This document shows, piece by piece, positions 5,977 to 9,582 of a stretch of DNA of 9,582 nucleotides; position 1 is the stretch's first letter, and the number at the start of each line of letters is the position of its first letter. The notes beneath the pieces were generated by a model. That model searched no databases and was not told the DNA's origin. It saw only the letters and a program-made list of their open reading frames with translations. The translations under genes and the position numbers were made by a program. This DNA comes from an uncultured Clostridia bacterium (GTDB taxonomy: Bacteria; Bacillota; Clostridia; Oscillospirales; Acutalibacteraceae), in NCBI GenBank assembly GCA_945868935.1, contig CAMBNE010000022.1, positions 1-9,582 of the forward strand, written 5' to 3'.

Positions 5977-6094
5977 AAAATAGATGAAGTAAAGTAGTAT
6001 CTTGCGTCTGACATAGAAAAATGTCTGACTCCCGAGATACCGAGTTATAATTCATAACCGACTTATATAACGGACTAAAAAAACGGACTAAAAC
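5977..6094 (+). repeat. Dispersed intergenic element, copy 2
   Basis: Matches 1123-1204 and 1257-1279, including GACATAGAAAAATGT (6010-6024), GATACCGAG (6036-6044) and a TATAAT (6046-6051). The first 15-mer contains a small inverted repeat, GACAT/ATGTC, around an A-rich loop, flanked here by direct GTCTGAC repeats. It ends with a partial duplication, ACGGACTAAAA twice (6070-6092 region). It stops just before the SD of the next gene, so it may carry that gene's promoter; however the only -35-like bases (CTGACT, 6025-6030) are 15 bp from the TATAAT, a short spacing. Confidence 0.75.
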
Positions 6095-6107
6095 AGAGGT
6101 GACATAT

Positions 6108-6833
6108 ATGAAAAACAGGAAATGTCCTTATTGTTCAAAACGAATTTCATATGTATCCGCATACGCAAGCAGAAGGAAGGCTGAATACGTGTGCGAAAGA
6201 TGCGGAAAGGAAAGCAAGGTTGTGGTTAACCGCAGGGTTATTCCTGCCTTTGTGCTTACGGCTGTAATTGCCGTTGCAATTATGGCAGGGTGGATTTTTG
6301 CAGGTCTTGCACATAACCCTCTCGGAATTCTGCTTGTTGCCGTTCCGCTTGTAATTTTTACGGTTATTTCTCCGAAATTCGTAAAATTCGTTCCGCTTAA
6401 AAAGTACAAAAAGTCTATGGAGGCAAGAAAAGCCGGAATTGAATATTCCGACAATCTTGTGACTTCTGAGCTTGAAGAAAACGAAGGCTATACCTTCGGT
6501 GCGTCGTCAGATACAGGCTCAGGCTTTAAAATAAATTCCGACGTGTTTAATACGATTAAGGCTGAACGCAACGCCGCAAGAGAAAAGCTCAGGGACGGCG
6601 AGCTTGTGTCCGATTCATCAGAGATTAAAAAGCCTGACGAAAACAGCGAAAGCTATGTTCCCGTAATCAAGGACGTTAGCGAAAAACATTCGTCCGACGA
6701 CGTTCCGCTCAAGAAAATTCATTCAGACAGCTCTGCGAAAATGACAAGAACACGCCACTATATTCCCGAACAGCAGGAAAAAGAGCCGAAAAAGCCCGAC
6801 GGCAACAGATATTCGGCTAACAGGAAATTCTGA
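6108..6833 (+). CDS. Membrane zinc-ribbon protein with long charged tail (unknown function)
   Basis: A 241-residue protein. It opens with a zinc ribbon, CPYC (residues 6-9) and CERC (29-32), with 19 residues between the pairs. Two hydrophobic helices follow (about 44-67 and 71-91), then a charged, Ser/Lys/Glu-rich tail of about 145 residues that is probably disordered and cytoplasmic. ATG 6108 is preferred over GTG 6099 because GAGGTG (6096-6101) is six bases upstream of it and overlaps the GTG. The next gene encodes the same ribbon-plus-two-helix plan without the tail, starting five bases after this stop. I do not recognise a specific family for the full protein. A metal-binding membrane sensor or scaffold is possible, but that is a guess. 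Confidence 0.8.
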   Translation: MKNRKCPYCSKRISYVSAYASRRKAEYVCERCGKESKVVVNRRVIPAFVLTAVIAVAIMAGWIFAGLAHNPLGILLVAVPLVIFTVISPKFVKFVPLKKYKKSMEARKAGIEYSDNLVTSELEENEGYTFGASSDTGSGFKINSDVFNTIKAERNAAREKLRDGELVSDSSEIKKPDENSESYVPVIKDVSEKHSSDDVPLKKIHSDSSAKMTRTRHYIPEQQEKEPKKPDGNRYSANRKF

Positions 6834-6838
6834 TAAGT

Positions 6839-7132
6839 ATGTTTAAATTACCCGTTTGTCCGCACTGTAAGACAATTTACAGATACAAGGACGTTAAAAA
6901 AGAATTGAGCAAAAAGGAATGTACGTGCTACCACTGCGGCAAGAAATTCAGAGCGTCAAAAAAGAAAATTTTAATTTTATTTTTAATAATTGCATTAATT
7001 ACTGCAATTTTTGACGTTTTGGCACTGTATATGATAGCAGGTACAAGCCTAATCGGAATGATTATAATGAACATAATTGCAGTAACGGCAGGATTTTTCC
7101 TGATACCGTATTTTACGGAATTTAAAAAGTAA
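6839..7132 (+). CDS. Small membrane zinc-ribbon protein, CxxC-x19-CxxC type
   Basis: A 97-residue protein with CPHC (7-10) and CYHC (30-33) separated by 19 residues, an extra Cys at 28, then two hydrophobic helices (about 44-67 and 71-92) and a short basic tail. The layout resembles the TIGR04104-type putative zinc-finger proteins (CxxC-about 20-CxxC plus membrane helices); that family match is from memory. It follows the preceding gene by five bases and shares its architecture position for position, so the two are probably duplicates. The SD is weak: AGGAA (6822-6826) is 12 bases from the ATG, so translation may depend on coupling. Function unknown. Confidence 0.8.
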   Translation: MFKLPVCPHCKTIYRYKDVKKELSKKECTCYHCGKKFRASKKKILILFLIIALITAIFDVLALYMIAGTSLIGMIIMNIIAVTAGFFLIPYFTEFKK

Positions 7133-7161
7133 AATTTTAACAGCATTATTTCAACATAAAT

Positions 7162-7239
7162 GTAGGGAACGGTCTTGACCGTTCCGATAATTTCAGATGT
7201 TTGCTGTATTTTTGCGGGATGGTCAAGACCATTCCCTGC
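7162..7239. mobile_element. Foldback (MITE-like) element, copy c, before gyrB
   Basis: 78 bp. The left end (7162-7186) is identical to the consensus arm seen in copy b; the right end (7215-7239) is an inverted copy with four mismatches and ends CCCTGC instead of CCCTAC. Both arms still fold as hairpins. The centre is unrelated to that of copy b. It sits in the 142-bp gap before gyrB and leaves the gyrB SD untouched. Confidence 0.83.
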
Positions 7240-7271
7240 ACAAGTGTGAAGAGATACATAGTCGGAGGTAA

Positions 7272-9320
<2,049 letters not shown>

Positions 9321-9323
9321 ATA

Positions 9324-9358
9324 AGAGTGGAGTTTGGAGTGTGAAGTGTGGAGTTTCG
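9324..9358 (-). repeat. Heptanucleotide tandem repeat, family A, right copy
   Basis: Plus-strand units read AGAGTGG, AGTTTGG, AGTGTGA, AGTGTGG, AGTTTCG in 7-bp register, the complement of the family at 41-82. It begins three bases after the gyrB stop and runs into the 36-bp inverted repeat. Confidence 0.8.
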
Positions 9359-9393
9359 GTCGAGTGGATAGGTTGCAATAATTTAAAAGTTTA
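9358..9393 (-). repeat. Right copy of the 36-bp inverted repeat
   Basis: Its reverse complement matches 3-38 at 32 of 36 bases. In both copies the heptanucleotide repeat lies on the same side of it, so the composite unit (36-mer plus heptads) is inverted as a whole. Confidence 0.8.
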
Positions 9394-9535
9394 TTGCCCG
9401 ACTTTAAACTTAAATTAATTGGTTAAGTTGATAAATATATATTAAATTTTATTTAGCGTACAAACCTTTCCAAACAACACGCACTATTATAAATCCGGAG
9501 TTTTGCGTGTCGAGGCACTCGACCGACCCTTATTT

Positions 9536-9563
9536 CCGCATTACGCATTCCGAATTCCGCATT
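9536..9563 (-). repeat. Heptanucleotide tandem repeat, family B, right copy
   Basis: Four 7-bp units on the plus strand: CCGCATT, ACGCATT, CCGAATT, CCGCATT. The reverse complement matches 2739-2766 with two differences. A 7-base A run follows. Confidence 0.75.
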
Positions 9564-9570
9564 AAAAAAA

Positions 9571-9582
9571 CAACTCCACACT
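9571..9582 (+). repeat. Start of another family A heptad array, cut by the window edge
   Basis: The last 12 bases read CAACTCCACACT, which fits the family A units seen at 41-82 in the same orientation. Too short to be sure. Confidence 0.4.

Noticed and set aside
9509..9523. Terminator for gyrB (GTCGAG-GCA-CTCGAC)
   Set aside because: Weak 6-bp stem about 190 bp after the stop, followed by CGACCC before a broken T stretch.

Overview
The window looks like the replication-origin neighbourhood of a low-GC Firmicute, most likely a Clostridia member of the Oscillospiraceae/Ruminococcaceae type. The basis is the conserved order dnaA-dnaN-yaaA-recF-remB-gyrB on one strand, Firmicute-type Shine-Dalgarno (SD) sites, AT-rich spacers, and many short palindromic and heptanucleotide repeats. 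The genus is an inference.

Layout: positions 1-900 lie left of the origin and read leftward. They hold a DUF4234-type membrane protein with a near-ideal housekeeping promoter, followed by a DUF2752-type membrane protein gene interrupted by an in-frame TGA. Positions 900-1396 are non-coding and contain an AT-rich direct repeat, two GC-rich hairpins, a dispersed repeat (copy 1) and the likely dnaA promoter. dnaA follows. The 296-bp dnaA-dnaN gap starts with a heptanucleotide repeat and is AT-rich. The two gaps around dnaA are the natural place for oriC, and gene polarity diverges here, but no perfect TTATCCACA box was found. dnaN, yaaA, recF and remB then run as a tight cluster. After a repeat-filled 310-bp gap come two membrane zinc-ribbon genes that look like paralogs, then gyrB. 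The last 262 bp are repeats.

How the genes work together: DnaA opens the origin, DnaN clamps the polymerase, RecF loads recombinase at gaps, and GyrB (with GyrA, not in this window) relieves supercoils. YaaA is a small S4 RNA-binding protein and RemB is a DNA-binding regulator; both are conserved passengers of this locus. The two zinc-ribbon/two-helix membrane proteins are not part of the classical cluster and have unknown function.

The most unusual content is non-coding: three 77-79 bp foldback elements with GTAGGGA ends, one of which abuts the recF start codon; a dispersed element present upstream of both dnaA and the zinc-ribbon genes; two families of 7-bp-phased tandem repeats; and a 36-bp inverted repeat joined to one of these families that brackets the locus in opposite orientation on either side. 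The DnaA helix-turn-helix also carries unusual residues at the positions that normally read the DnaA box.
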